Source: Rhyacichthys aspro
Taxonomy: Eukaryota; Chordata; Actinopteri; Gobiiformes; Rhyacichthyidae
DNA: 64,000 nt
Direction: 5' to 3'
NCBI GenBank assembly: GCA_036850595.1
Contig: CM072153.1
Span: forward strand, 11,612,169 to 11,676,168
Below are positions 26,096 to 40,667 of this stretch, one piece after another (the stretch's first letter is position 1; each line of letters opens with the position of its first letter). The notes under the pieces were generated by a model. That model did no database searches, was not told the DNA's origin, and was given only the letters and a program-made list of their open reading frames with translations. The translations under genes were made by a program, and so were the position numbers.

Positions 26096-27825
26096 TTACA
26101 CTCGCACACACACACCTGAGCGCTCACACACTCCAACGCCAATCATACCCCGAATACACACGCACACACAATTAGAGTACACACAATTACTGCCAATCAC
26201 ACTGGAGCGCCTCATTCACTGCTCTATTCTTTCTGTCACACCGGCTCTCACTTAGCCCCCCGCCCACCCGGACACCCCAGGCAGCAGCACTCCGACCTCA
26301 GCCTCTCCTTCACCTGTACAGCCCCGTAATTACAATGTGACACCCGAGCGGCTAAAAACAGCCCTGCAATTACAACTGCACAAAGAGAACTATAGTGTTA
26401 ATGTGTACATTTGGACTTATTTTAACATGGAGGCATATAGAACCTCCCCTCAGTTAATAGTGCTCTCCTTTTTACACACTCATACTATTTAAGACATTTC
26501 TACACTCTTCAAGCAGTCCAACATACAGAACTGTTAATTTTGTCTTACACTGCCAATGCCTTTTTAAACCAATAAATCTAGCAACTTACTCCAAACAGAA
26601 CTTACTTTGTCACTATGATATGTATGCCATATTAAAAATGCAAATAGTGTTCAGTCTTGTGGACAGTTATGAGTTTCCAACAATGTCAAAATCTATCTTG
26701 TTGCTTCAGTGAAAGGTGAATTGTAAAAGGAAAGAAATCAGCGAGAAGGCATATACAACTCTGAATTATCGATCTATCACTCAAAATACATGTTACACTG
26801 AAAAACAATGACAGAACAGCAAAGGTGTTATGGTATTTTATTATGACCAATATTTAAAGCTATAAAATATATTACAGCATCAAGTATTTATTTCAGTTTT
26901 AGTTATTCAGTTATTGAAAGATTTGTGCAGGTTCAATAATAAACTACAGCATGTGTATTACTGTTGTTACTAACACAGTGCATTCTTCCATTTAAGTCAC
27001 CCTGATAAACTGTAAGCGTGCGCTAAAGGACACTGTCTGTAACAGCAGTGTTAAACATACACAAGACTGTTATTACTCAAGATTGGTTGGAAACATATCA
27101 GACGGTAATATTGTGCCCTGTCAATCACAGTCACATACAGGAGTCTGGTAAGATATTTACATTGTTATTCTTCCTGGGAACCATTAAAATGACTTTGAGG
27201 TTATATGTTTAATGGGAAAAGTTAGATAGAGTTAGTTTGGAATCACTTTTTAGGTGATTGATTGTGCTCTGGTGCAAAATACAGAATTAGAGAAAGCCAA
27301 ACAACATACATTCATGGCAGACTTTTTCCCAAAGAAGACCATCACTACTGCCCACTTGCGGTGTGTAACATGACGTCTAAATTGTACTGGCCCCGATATG
27401 AACTGGATTGTATGCAACATTCCGACTCCGAACACGGAGCATCCAGTAGCTGGCCAGTTGCATCTAGGACACACCCAACTCCTCAACTAAAAAAGAAAAA
27501 ACATCTGGATAGCATCCAAAAGCACCATGCATCAACACACACACACACATACAGAGTCTAATGAAGCCCCGGTAGTGACGAGGAGCAGCAGGGAGCGACG
27601 CGGATCGCACAAGACAAGTGTGTGTGGATGTGTGTGCATGTGCGTCTCCGGCGGGATAATTATGGCACTCCTCGGCAGCTGAGCGTGCCAGATGTACAGG
27701 GAGAAGGAGGAGAGAGGGAGCCCAGCACCAGGAGCAATGCAGCGCAGAGCATCCACCGCTTTATGTGCATACATTACCAGGAGTGTGTCGGGTGGCTCTG
27801 GTCGGCCATGTGCCCTGAGAACATA

Positions 27826-27846
27826 AGTGTGTGTGTGTGTGTGTGT
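27826..27846. repeat. (GT)n microsatellite
   Basis: About ten GT units. Confidence 0.95.
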
Positions 27847-28879
27847 CCAACTTCAAAGACATTAATGTGCTCCTGTGTACAGTGTGTGTCCACGTGCGTG
27901 TCTTTGGCATGTGTGCTTTTGTTTCTTGCCATCCACCATTAGCAGGTTGGCTCTGTCACAAATGATCATTTCTCATCCAGGAGATATATATACACACAAC
28001 TGAAAGGGTGGTGTGAATATGAGAGGTGAAGGGTAATAGGGAAGGACAGAAGGTCACAAAACAAGAAGACTTTTATGATTAAAAGTGTAAGGAGAAGCCT
28101 AAAAACTAGAGGCTTTTTGGAAACTTTCATTCTGTTTCATTTGGAATCAGAAACTAAAATCTTGGTGATGTTTGGTCATTAAAGATGCTGTACTATAGAA
28201 GCTCCCACTGCAGGAAAAAAGTGTTTTCTCAATGTTTCCTTCACTGTCTTCAAACTATAAAACAAACCAGAGCCTAAACCAGACAAAACATACTCATGTC
28301 ATAATATGTAATGATCATCACTCTGACCCAGTCCTATTAAAAAGTAACTTTTTTCTTGTTCAAAGTCCAAGGTAAAACACTTCCAATATTCTATAAAAAA
28401 AATTAACTTAAACCCAGAATAGTAATTATAAAAAGTAATAAAAGATAATGTATATTCCAATCTTTAGTTGTTATTGTGAATTGAGGGCTGCTTCTAACAG
28501 GCCTGCTCTACATCATGTGCGCTCCAATGCTGAGACAATGACTACAGCTGTGATGCATCATAAGCACCAGGCAGGCCCACTTTTGTAATTTTACATCCAG
28601 CATTCCAAAAGAAGAAAATGAAAGCAGAAAAAAGGAACAAGCAAACACTGCTAAAAAAGCAGAGCTCAGAAAGTAAGAGCTTGTGTGCTCCGCAGCCGGC
28701 TTTGTCACCTTACTCACTGGGGTGGGAAGGGGGGGGTGTAGCGCCCTGGGAAATTACTGCAACCAGAATGCATCGATTTGTCCAGAGCGATGTGCATGTG
28801 TGCATTCCTGTGTGTCGGTTTGTGTGCTTTTTTTGTCAGAAGGCCTTTGTACTGCAATAAAGAGAACAGCCTGGTCGAC

Positions 28880-29880
28880 ATCTGTTTAGAGACGCGAGAT
28901 AAGAGCGACAGCGTACACCGTTGTTTCAACCTTTCTCTCTTCCTCGCTTTAGTTCGAGCTGTTTTCCTGTCTTCTGCCGTGTAATTAAGAGCCAGCAAAA
29001 ACCCTTCAACCTCTCGCAGCATGGCTTTGCATCCCACGCCCCACGCTGTGCTGTTGACTGTGTTTCTGGAGCTGCTTTCTCCGGCTACTATCTTTGGGTT
29101 TACATATCATTTTGACACGACACAAAAAAAGACAAATTAGACATGTTTCCGTTTTGTCCCTTTCTGTTTATTCAGATTCCAGGCAGTACTGTGACTCCTA
29201 TCAATTCATGCAAAAGCAACTAATGAGTCGCATTTAGCTTCGTATTACTCGAGACAATACGCCGTCGTTTTGTCACTTGTAATTCTGGTCCAACCAAAAC
29301 TGGCAGACCAATCCCACATATTGCTTTTTGCAGTTTTCAGGCCAAATGTTTCCGCTTATGTTCCTCGGTTTGGTTTTCTCCCCCTGACACGACAGAAGCT
29401 TTATTAATTAGCTTGCATTTGTAAAACCTTGTCTGACAAAATTTGCCTAAGAAGTAATGAACCGATGACTGGCACGAGGCCCAGATGTACAGTAGTAGGT
29501 ATGTATGCCAAACATATGCGTCCATTCAGGGCGCCTTACGTCACACTATAATACATACAGTTATCAGCTCAAAGTAAGAGATGATTCATATATATTCCAT
29601 TTCTCTGCTGCAGTTGTTTACTTCCTCGTTGTCAGCCAGTTCAAATTCCTCCGTGTGAAGTCATGCTTTGGATGTGACTGTGGTTTGAGAGCTTCGCGCA
29701 GGATTCCTTGAAAACAGAATCCTAATAACGGCGCTGCTAATAATTATGATAAGCTTCTCTATAATTATATTACGTGTCAGTTTCTAGTTCCAGCCTAATT
29801 AATGCGGTTACGTGTACCATAATACTCCGCGGCTCTCAGTCAAAAAACCACAAAACCAGTCAATGCAGCTCTCACCCGAA
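28880..29880. promoter_or_regulatory. Candidate conserved non-coding cluster
   Basis: About 1 kb without microsatellites or recognised repeats, in contrast to the flanks. It carries TTTATTAATTAGCTTGC, CTAATAATTATGATAAGC, TATAATTATATTACGTG and AGCCTAATTAATGCGG, all homeodomain-type cores. Function is inferred from texture only. Confidence 0.35.
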
Positions 29881-30852
29881 ACTACTAGTTAAATACTTCA
29901 ATCAGGCTTTCGAAGTGAAAAATAACAGCGGGTGAGCTGTATTTCACTCTAAAGTACACATATGGATGTTTGTTAGCTCAGTGGGTTAGGTTAGTGGTCT
30001 GATTTAATGACAGACTTTTTGAGGTAAACGTGTTATTTCCATTACTGCTTTGCTTCAGAGACTATTGAAATGTTCTGTAAAAAATGAAAGGTTAGGACAA
30101 GGTTAACCAAAAATGATGCATTGTAAATGTGATTCCTTTGCTTCTACCATAAGATGTCTAACTTTCTAAGATGCATTACATTAGGGAGATAAACGATTTG
30201 GGGTTTAAACACAGAGGCTGGCTCCATCTAACAGCTGGCCAGTACGCAGCTGCTCCAAACTACCACGAACGACACTCCAAACTCCCACCGTGAACTGACA
30301 TTTGTGCGCGAGTTGTGTTTTTCCGTCTGTCTGGCACCGTCTCCAGCTCTCTCTCAGCTGGTTCAAACAAGGCTAGCAAGGTGACCCTGAATCGCAGGCT
30401 GTGTGAGCGCACGCCGACGCGCGTCTATCTATTTGTGTGTTTGCGCCAACAGTCCCAGTAATTAACACCAGCCACTAATGAAGTCCAGCTGCTCGGCGAG
30501 AGGACTGAGCGCCAGCCAAAAAAAGCCGCTCTCGCTCTACTCTCACGCTCTTCCTCGGGTCTCTGCGTTTATTCATCTCGCTCCATCCGTCCGCACCCCC
30601 GCCCGCTCTTTCTTTCACCCCATTGAGCTACATTCAGTTGTCTTACCCCCACCCTCCACAGCCTTTTGCCGTTTCCATCTCGGCGTCAGGCTGTTTGCTC
30701 TCCCACTGTTTGCCATCAGTATGAATCTCACTCACTTCATCTGGAATCGCCACTAGTTCTGACAGCGTCTGGTTTTCTTGATCTCTTCATTTCTCTCCTT
30801 CACCTGTGATGCTTAACTTCTGCTAAGACACTCGACGATCAACTTTCTCTGC

Positions 30853-30930
30853 CAGTGGTTCTCAAACTGTGGGACGGGTGCCTCTGGTGGTACTCTGGCT
30901 CTCTGTGGTGGTACTGGAGAAAATCAGATA
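30853..30930 (+). mobile_element. Fragment of the same hAT-like family (left end)
   Basis: CAGTGGTTCTCAAACTGTGG followed by GACGGGTGCCTCTGGTGGTACT resembles the left end of the element at 3172. No matching right end was found downstream, so this is a truncated copy. Confidence 0.55.
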
Positions 30931-31455
30931 ACTACAATATCTAGGACTATTGAGTTTTCTATTGTACACTTTACTATTCCACTAAATGTTTGGCAGTGGG
31001 ATTCAAATGTGATTTCAAAGAAGCAGCAAAGCAAACTAAATGTATTTCATAACATTATATAATCATAATGGTAGATAGGTATGTGTTAATTTAAAACTTG
31101 GCATAGATCCGTGCTTTGAAACATAATTATTTTCTATTCTGTTTTTTAAATGAAGCCTGTTGCACACTGTTTCCAAATTATTTCACTGACAACACTGCAT
31201 GCAATGGAGTATATTACATATGGACAGTGCTGACATTATTTCTGGACAAATAACACACATAACACAGTTTTATTTGTATTCATTTTCATTTAATCCCACG
31301 TGCTCTAAACACACGCACTTCCTGTCTGCCAGTCAAAGCTTGCCACGAGCTCTCACACAGTCGTCTAATGACATAATGATTATTAGTTTAGCCTGGTTAA
31401 ATGTAGAGCCTGATTACATTACTGTACAGGCCCAAACTCTGTCTCTCGCACTCAG

Positions 31456-31481
31456 ACACACACACACACACACACACACAC
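31456..31481. repeat. (CA)n microsatellite
   Basis: About 13 CA units. Confidence 0.96.
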
Positions 31482-31783
31482 CGTCGTACTCACTACCAGC
31501 TGTGACAGATGTGCCTGTCACAGGAGAAAATGAATTCAGAATAGTTAGTGAATTAAGCAGGGAGTTAATTGTTGCTTGGCCCCTGTTTATGAAGCGCATA
31601 AAGGCAAAGCGCCTTGTTTGTCTTGTGAAAATTAGCCAGCAGAGATAGAGCGAGCCTGTTCTCTTTAGCAGCTGGTGGAGCTACACCTGGACGGGTTGAG
31701 ACAAAAAAATAAAAAAAGAGGCGATGACGCAAAGGGGGGTCTGCATTGAGAGTATATAGCACACTTTTGGTCAGCTTTCGAAA

Positions 31784-31799
31784 ACACACACACACACAC
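31784..31799. repeat. Short (AC)n tract
   Basis: About eight AC units. Confidence 0.92.
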
Positions 31800-34700
31800 C
31801 TCCGAACGCATAGAGCTAACAAAGACATCACTCACGTAAAGCTGACAACGTCTATACACGACTTGAGACGGCTGATGTAGCATGTTCCAATATTCTCCCA
31901 GGCACACATCAAACACGATGCACACGCGCACGCACCATCTTATCCTGGTTGGGTCTCTCCCAGTCTATTTGTCAGTGTGTCCTATTAGGTTTCCAAACAG
32001 CTTGTAATGACTGGTAATAAACTGCAGAAGAAGAAGAAGGTAAATCAAGCGAGAAGACGACAAAATGAGCTCTCCAGGGGGCCACCGTGCTCCCAGCATT
32101 CCAAACACACACACAAACAAGGGCGAGCTCCAGAACTTAGTGTGTATATGTATCCGGGCTGCATCGAGGAAACAGACAATGGCAGGTTACAGACACTAAC
32201 TCACAGAGAGCACTAGAAAAGAGTGGAGAGTATATATATGTGTCCGATATACTTTAAAGCTCATAAACAGCTGTAGAGTTATGCAAGTTGTTTGTTCTTT
32301 TATTATTATTTATCACAGATGACATTGCTTACTGACTGTTATTTTTACAAGGAACCCCGGTGGTTTGTTTCTGCTTAAACTTCTTTGTCGGATCAATAAA
32401 TAGCATAAATGTTGCTCTGTCTATCAATACGCAATAAAATACAATCTAATGAGAATTCAATGGATGTCTTAATCATATAGTATTTCACTAAATAAAATCA
32501 CGGCACATCTTTTCCTTTCATCCTCTTCTTTTTTCTCGTCTCCTTCATCCAGGCCTCGGCGGTCCTCCCCCCTCTTCCTGGTTCCTGGTCCCTTGTCCCG
32601 TCACTGTGCCCCCCGCACCCCCCCGCGCCCCCCTCTGGTGTCACGGCTCGCTGGCTCCAGGTGGCGAGGGAGCGAGGGAGGACGAGAGGCAGGGAAGGAT
32701 GGATAGAAGGAAGGAAGGGTGGGCGAGAGAGACTGTAAACTCTGAAGACCAGAGGGGGTGGAGAAGAGTGGGAGGGACGTCCCATCATCTGTTCATATGT
32801 TCGTATCATCACGGACGGAAAACAAGATCGGTCTTCCACAGTCAATGCTCATTAAAGGCCCCGATTCTAATTTACATTTTCCGTGTTCCTTGTATTTAAA
32901 GGTTTATTCAAGTTTATTCGAGGTATATTCGAGTCATGTTGGTCGTTTAAATGTTGTTGTTTCACTCAGCACTTGAGACTTTGTGCTTTTTGATTACACT
33001 TTTACAAAACAATACATTGAAAACAGTAATTGCATTTGCCCTTAACAGGATCAACACAACACCACCAACACTTAGACTGTGAGTGAAACAAACAAGCACA
33101 AAGGAAATGTCGAACAAAGTTAAGATGATAGCTAAACTTTTTAAGAATAACAATGAGCATCTATGGGAAGATATATGCTCAAATACTGAAAAAGCTTTTT
33201 GTATCCCTAAAACACTATTAGTATGTTCCTAATAGAAATCCACTGATGTTAAAGTCTTCCAGGACCTTTTTCCACCTGACACTGGTGTTATCTTGTCTTG
33301 TGATTTTAGGTGTCGTCCACTTTCTGTCTGACACTGAATTATCAGTTTGTGAATTGAGCGTTGACCCTGAGGTAAAGCGGCCTACAGCGAGTGAAATGCT
33401 TCCCTCAGTTCAAAGCATTAGCGCACGCAGGCACTCAGCAACAACACAGACAGCACTGTAGTCTGTGGCTTATTAGTTCAGGTGCAGCAGGGCAGAAGGG
33501 AACAGCCACGATGCTAGCCGGTGGCAAAGACACACACTCCCACACGCTAACATACATGAGTGAACTCTCGACCACATTATCTACCTCCATTGACTCTAAA
33601 AGCTTCTTACTCGCCTCATTAAGTCTTCAGTGACACAAAATAACCACACCAGGCCCCGCTTACTACCACGCACACACGAGCAGCGAGGTGTGTGCGGAAC
33701 AGGAAGTGTGATGGAGGAAGGAAGGGACGCTCAGAGGCGCACAAACTTGTGTGTGCACAGACACACAGCGGCTCAGCCACAGCCCTGGGGACGCCTGCTT
33801 AGACAGCAGACAGACATTACTAGCCAAGCACATCACACATTTGACTGCGGGCTAATAGGCAGCCTGGGTGACTGTTCTCCAACGGCAGGTATGTGCTACC
33901 TCCAGCTACAAAATAAAATTAATGCCCTGATAAAAAGCTTGGTTTGGGACAACAGAGAAAATTTACAATGTTAACCGTGTAGAAACTGGCTCTGGAATAA
34001 CAAGGGCTTAAGAACACCGCTATCTCATATGCATCCTCACACTACTGATTGGCAGATCTTTACAGATGGTGAACAGGTGTCGGGACACTATTAGAGTGCA
34101 CTGATGTAAATAGGTAAGTAAAGCTCATGCTGAGGACACATCATTAGCCACCACTCTCCGCAGGGAGCACTTAGATCCAGGTGAGTGGCCACTGGATACC
34201 TCAAAGGCATTCACTATTGTGTAGCCTGCACATGTGTGTGTACGTGTGCATGTGTGTGGGTGGTGTCTATGTGGAGGGAAGGACAATGAAGCATGCAGCT
34301 AGCAGCAGGGATCGGGTTGACTGAGGACTGAGGTGAGGGCTAATTGTGAAAAAATTTGTCCAATTCAAATGCATTCTCAATGAATACTGTCATTTCATTT
34401 ACACTTTACAACAGAAAACTTGATTTCTGTCTCCAAATTTCATGCACTGGGGATTCTTCCACTCATCTCATCTTTACAGCATATTGCCATTGAATTTATA
34501 AATCTGTCAAAAAGCACCACAATCCTTCAAAATGAAATGCATATGGGCAAGCAGTGGAAAAGTGTGGCGCTGCCTTGCTCGTAGTGAGGGCTAAAGATAC
34601 AGAAAGGGGACAAACCTTGCTGACAGGTGGGCTCTCCTACTGGCCATCCAATAGGCAGGTGGGGATGGGGAAAACGGAGGAGAAAATGGGCAGCATTAGT

Positions 34701-37700
34701 AATACTTATAGTGTGAGCACGGTGTATTCAGGGGAAGGAAGGCAAATTGGACCTCAACAGTCAACACATCAGAAAGCATTTGAAAATATGTCCCCACATT
34801 ATAGCTGACTGATTAGTTTTAAACTAACAAAGAAGAAAAGCTTGCTTTACAAGCTCTTTTAGCAGTTCACAAAGCTACAGAAAAGGTGAAGTCATCCCTT
34901 GACAAAAACAACCTGGTGTTATTTCAGTGGTGCCGTATAAAACCTATAGAACACTTCCTACACTCTCAGCAGCCACAGTATAGCAGCTGTGACAGCCTGA
35001 CACATATATAATTACACTAAAGCTCACTTCTTAATGCTGCTGTGGTAAAGTCTGCACTGATGAATGCAGAATAAAGACTTAACGAGATGGCAGTCTGCAG
35101 TGTTTTGGGCATTTCATAGTAAAGTCAGCTAAAACAATGTTACAGTCATATATAGACATAGAGACATATTGTTATGATGAATTCAAATCAAAGAAAAATG
35201 TCCACACTCACAAGTGTATAGCATACATACATGTAGAAAAGTGTAGAACTGCACAGAATTAAGTGTTTTCCTTGTTAAATGAATGTCTGTTTTCTATGTG
35301 AAGTCCATATATGGAGTGGACCCATGGCTGAAATGAAAGGTTTTCTACACTTTAACATGTTCCTTTTACATCCCTGCAAATTAATAATATAATAAATAAT
35401 AAAAATAATACTGGAAATGTCCCATCTGAATGCATTAACAGACAACATACACAGACAAACAGGGTAGACCAGAAAATGTTCACATTATGACCCAGACAGA
35501 GGACATCTGCACAGCAATAAAGCCTGCCAAAAAGCTCTGTGGTGTTGTCCAAGGCGACGGCACACACAGATTCACATATAGTACAGAAAATGACTGTGTG
35601 GTGTATGCAGACTAAATAAACAGTAATAATAAAGACATGAAGGTACCAATAAAATGAGGTGTGACTATAGCTGCTGTTTGTGCTACAGTTTTTCACCCTC
35701 TGACATACACTATTCACTTCATTTTCACTTGCATTTAGCAATGATGACAGTTCAATCTAAAAAGGCTCTTTTACCATTGTTACATGGAATTGTATTGTAT
35801 TCAAGGTTATTTCAGAGAGTATAAACAAACATAACAGTCTGTGTTGTCACTCGTTGATCTAACAACCATACAATCCCTGAATAAAGAAGCAAAATGGGTT
35901 CGATAATTTTTCAAGTCTCATATCTTTAGTTTTGAAAATGTTAGTGCAGTGAGGATGCAACATAAATCAATTGTTTTTAAACTGATCATGCATTATTATG
36001 GCCATAGGCTCAATACAGATACTGTTTTTTGCAAAGTGAAAACACTGAGTAACTAAGTAATTGTTACAAAGGAATATTTTGCACAGAAAAAAGCCAATTG
36101 TTAAAGCAACTTATCCAGCGAGTCAATATTCTAAGTCTTTCTTTCCAACACAATGGAGGTGAGCAGCAACAACAATCGAATGTATGAAGAGTGAATGTAA
36201 AAAGCCCTTAAACTGAACATTTTTCCTAGCGTTGAAATGTAAAAACTCTAGTGTGGTGTTTTCCTGTCAAGAAATCTGTGCACTACTGTACACACACAGA
36301 GATAAAAACCCTAACTTCACTGCCATCCTTCTTCTCCAGTGCTGCGTGCACCACCCTCTGTTCTAGCGCTTTCTGTTTTTTCTGTCATGTCTCATCTTGG
36401 TGCTCACCCCCCTCACTTCTTCTCCTTCTGAGAAGTCTCCCCCCAAGTGTGCCCAGCCAAAAAACACAAATAAATACTGCCTATATTCTCCTCTCATATC
36501 CACTTCCTCCAGCCTTCAGCGCCTTTCCCACCTGCTCAGCAGTGTTGAACACACCGAGCTCTGTGATTACACATCCGCGCGCTCAGGTGGGACATGCTTA
36601 CAGCCTACACACAAACACACACTCACATACTCCATCAACAACCTGTACACAAAGAACACAGTCTGGAAAATACATACTGGACATGAGAGGTTACTTGCAC
36701 TTTATAATAGAACTGCACTATTCATTTTATTTGTATCATCTGCACCTAATGAAATACTTTAGTCATGATTTTCTTCAGAGTATGAAATGTATACATTTTT
36801 ATCATTTACATTCTTAAGATGAACTATGGATAAATGCATTTTTGAACAAAGAGAAGACAATGCATATTCCTTTAACTTCTCTTGAAACATCTCTCATTCA
36901 AAATAACCATTTCTCCATCTTATTCTTTCCGGGGTGGAGATGCGTTGAATGAGTTGGTATTCATCACTATAATCACTGTGCCAATATTATTCAGCATTTA
37001 CAACACATAAACATGTACTGTGGGCCTTTTCACAGCTGTTAGTCTTTCTTGTTAGCCAATTTGAATGGACAAGAGTAAAAATCAATCCTTGTGAGCCTTA
37101 GCCCCAAAGCAATAAGTCCACACTAGAATGAAGCCATCACATAAAGTGCACAAATCAAACTCAGTAAAAATAGTATCACTGAGGTGAAAAGCTACTACAG
37201 AAATCTTAATTCCCTTCATTTGCTTTTGCCCCTTTAACCTTCTTGCTTCAGTTCGGTTTGCCTCCTCTTGTGTTGTGGTCTTCCCCTCTCCCTCCGGACC
37301 ACCACAGCAGCCAATGACCACATGGTGTTTTAATTAACTTATGTGCTGAGGAAGAGCTAAGGCTTGTAGGAACACTCCCTGTGCATCACTAGACTATCAG
37401 TGTACGGTTAAGGATGGACAACGTCAAATATTAGGCTGTCAGTAGTACAAGATTTACATGAGCCTTGCAGAGAGCAACTTGAAAGCTTGAACAAAGGTAC
37501 CTGAACCCATCACAGTTCCTTGAGATGTGATGCCAACTATTCATTTGCGCTCTTTTGACAGGATAATTAACAGACCAAACCACCGAGTAATGAGGTAATT
37601 CTAACATGACCTGGATATGCCATCAAGGAGCCGGGCAATCTCACATTATTTTGCCCTAAGATCTACTTTTTACAGTCAAATGACGCATTTAATAACAGTG

Positions 37701-39114
37701 CCACCAACATGTCCCTTCTTTTATTATTACATTTATAAGATTTCCTAATGATCATAACAAAGGCAAGTTTTTTTTTCCTCTCCATCTTTAGAAAACTAAC
37801 AAGGGAAATACTGATCTGGTTTTGATGAGCTTTTTTCAGCTGGAGTAGAGCTACTTTACTTAAAATAGAAATAAAATGCAATACTAGTTTGTTTATTCCT
37901 CAAAAACAGCTTTTCACGATATTTTCCATCATTGCCTGGTCATTTCACAAGCATAGTTTTGTGCTTTATTTACATATATGCACTTGATCATATAGTGCAG
38001 GCATTCAGAAATACAGTAAAAACATAAACGTATGCAATTAAAAATCATTATTTTACTATTGAGCGTGGGGGTTGAAAATGTAGCAGAAACAAGAATAATC
38101 TGCCTCAGTTTCATAATTAATCAGAGCTAGGTTTCCACACTATTAGCATGTTAATTAACCCAAAACGACCACTGTGAGTATGTGTGAGTGTGTATGGGAC
38201 AAGGGAAGGAGCAGGAGAAACGCAGGCTGTGGTAGGTGCAGAGAGTAAATGGAGGTGAACAGGCAGAATGAATGGCAGCGTGTCTGTTAGTGTGAGAACA
38301 GAGTCGAGATGGCGGATGAGATGAAGACCAGAGAAGTTCAGTGCAGCGGCAGAGGGAGAAGAGGAGCGCAACACATAAAAGCCGATTGTTTTCGATGTGG
38401 GCGAACGGGAAGACATAAGGCCAGAAGACGCGGTCTAGTAAATAAAAGATGACCACAACTGTATTTATGGTGTGTGTGTGTGGACCCCATGGGAGTAAAG
38501 GAAAAGTTACTCCAGCTGCACTCGTGTTCAGCTCTCTCTTAAAGTCTCCAGACATTAATAGTCGACTCAGAGCCACGTCAGCGCTCGCAGACAAACACAC
38601 GCCCCAGACTGCTTCAGTGAGTCTGGGATCGGCTGACGGGCCTGGTCCCCAACACAACTCGCAGCCTCCGCCTCGTTAATCTCCGTGACGACAGCAATGC
38701 TAACGCAGCGAATTAGTAGCGCGCATAATAAATATCACAAGGGGAGTTCAAGAAAAGTCGTTTTGGTTGATAAGAAATCGAAAATAAAATGTTTGCTGAC
38801 AAATCTTACTTTCTGCCATTGATTTCACCTGTTAGTTTTGTGTAGTAGAGACTGGTTCCTATATACAGTTTATTCTATTTTAAATAAACCACAGTTGTGT
38901 AACAATCAGGAAAAGGAAAACAGTCCTGAGCAGGCTGCCTCAGATTAAAAGAAACTCATCCTTTTACCAGTCAAGAGCAGCCTGATGTGTGCGGCTCTGC
39001 GTGGGTGTGTAAATGAAATGTGCAGTACAACACAATAGCAAGTGTTTTGACTATTACAAACTCAAACACATTGGATGAGAAGGAAAAAGTAAACAAAGAC
39101 GATGCCTCACTCAC

Positions 39115-39199
39115 CGATCATGTGATTGGCCACGTGAATCTGGATCTCTCTCTCCGTCTCAAATGTCATTTGGCATTTAATACACTGGTAGGTCTTTTT
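39115..39199 (-). CDS. znf423: znf423 exon 15 of window (single-finger small exon)
   Basis: 85 bp, phase 0 at the start and leaving one base at GATCG|gtgagt. It encodes KKTYQCIKCQMTFETEREIQ, then IHVANHMI. This is one complete finger, the first of the C-terminal EBF-interacting group by homology. The EREIQIHVANHMI stretch distinguishes ZNF423 from ZNF521. The following exon, expected to begin with a Glu-Gly-Ile-Asn-His-Glu-Cys type sequence, was not found in 1-39114. Confidence 0.95.
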
Positions 39200-40667
39200 C
39201 TAAAGGACACATAAAAGACACAAATAAGAAAACTGAAAATATACTCATACTGTAATCAACACTGAACAGCTCTATTAAAAGTCATGATCTCCACCAATCC
39301 ACACTGTCTTAGAGTCAAGACTAAAAATACTCAAACATGGTAGATTTCAATTCACTGCTTTGAATTACTAAATTACTGTAATAATTGAATAAAAAAGAAT
39401 GGTTGACATATTTTAACCAACTGTGGTCTAGGAAACAGAAGCCAATACACAGATGGAGGGATCCATATATTTTTGTGTCATCCAAATAATATTGAGGCTA
39501 ATCTTCACTAAATGGTAGAGTTTACACGGAACAATAATATTAAAATGGCTTGCAGTTAATTATACAAGAGGTTTCTCCAAGTTAGACACAAATTTCTATT
39601 TTTAACATAATTATAATAACTAGAATGAGCCTTATTCTTTACTATTTAATGTTGTGATTTGAAGAAACCACCTTTAATATTACGGTGAACTGTAAAAAAG
39701 ATATGAAACAGATGTCAAAAAGGTGAAGTGTAGCAGAACAGAGGACAGGAGAGAAGAGTAGAGAAGAAGAAAGGCAAATCCACAGAAACATGGTGGAGGC
39801 AGAGAAACAAAATGAGAGAGAAGCTGAGGCTCTGCTTATCCATTCATGGCACACAGTAATCACTCATGCACAAACACATACAAAATACACAAAGGCCCCA
39901 CTTCCACTATCTGTGCACTGCTCCAGCCTGTTAGAGCGAGTACACACACACATCCTACTTTGTCTGCTTTGTGCTGTTAGACTAAGCAGAAACAAAGGTG
40001 CAGGTAAGACGGAGGGTCCCTGGGAGCTGGCTCTAACACACACCGACGCACACCGGCTCCTTGTGCGAGTACACACTCTCTCTCACACAGACACGCGGCA
40101 GGTCCCGGGGAGCCTGACTGTCAATATCAAGTAGAGCGAACAGCTCCCACAATGCCTCAGCACGCCCCAGCCACAGGACCCAGTGGGGCTCGCCTCACAC
40201 ACACACACACATGTATACACACATGTATATACACATATACAACTGCTGCAGCATGCACCTCACTCCAAAAACAGACACTAAAGTAGGATTTTTATGTCAC
40301 CTGTTCCTCAGAAAATGTCTCCATCTTAAACCTTAATATAAATGTGAACTATGTTTCTAGAGAATTAAACTTTATTGCGAACAGTTTATAGTGTGGCAGT
40401 AGCTCATAACAGTCTCTGGATATCACATGACCACAGCTTATTTATTTGTACACACTGCTATAAGGACTGGATGGATATGTTTAAACTCAGCCAAAACCTA
40501 TTTTAATCAGATTTTCCCAACTTCACTTGGTTCTAAGAGCCAGCAGCTGGAGAACAGGTTTTGAGTCAGGGATAATAAAAAGAGGCAAGTTCCAACACAT
40601 TAAAGTTCAAATGCAGGGTTTTTTTTTCATTCAGATGTCGGTCACATTGCAGTACATCCAGACTCAC
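39200..40667 (-). other. Intron between znf423 exons 14 and 15
   Basis: A 1468 bp intron, the longest inside the exon cluster. It contains a compound CA / CATGTATA microsatellite near 40196-40239 and AT-rich sequence. I see no extra exon with an open, finger-encoding frame. Confidence 0.8.
40196..40239. repeat. Compound CA / CATGTATA repeat
   Basis: A CA run continues into two ACACATGTATA-like units. It lies in the intron between znf423 exons 14 and 15. Confidence 0.93.

Noticed and set aside
29966..30010. A-box-like TAGCTCAGTGGGTTAG as a tRNA gene or SINE
   Set aside because: No B box or cloverleaf follows at the right distance, so a match to one short motif is not enough.
36251..36817. 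188-codon open frame on the plus strand
   Set aside because: The translation is Ser/Pro/Leu low complexity plus a CA-derived His-Thr stretch, with no domain, splice context or family resemblance.
38151..38657. 168-codon minus-strand open frame next to exon 15
   Set aside because: Low-complexity translation with TG/CA-derived Thr-His repeats. It lacks finger motifs and does not fit the expected downstream znf423 exon.
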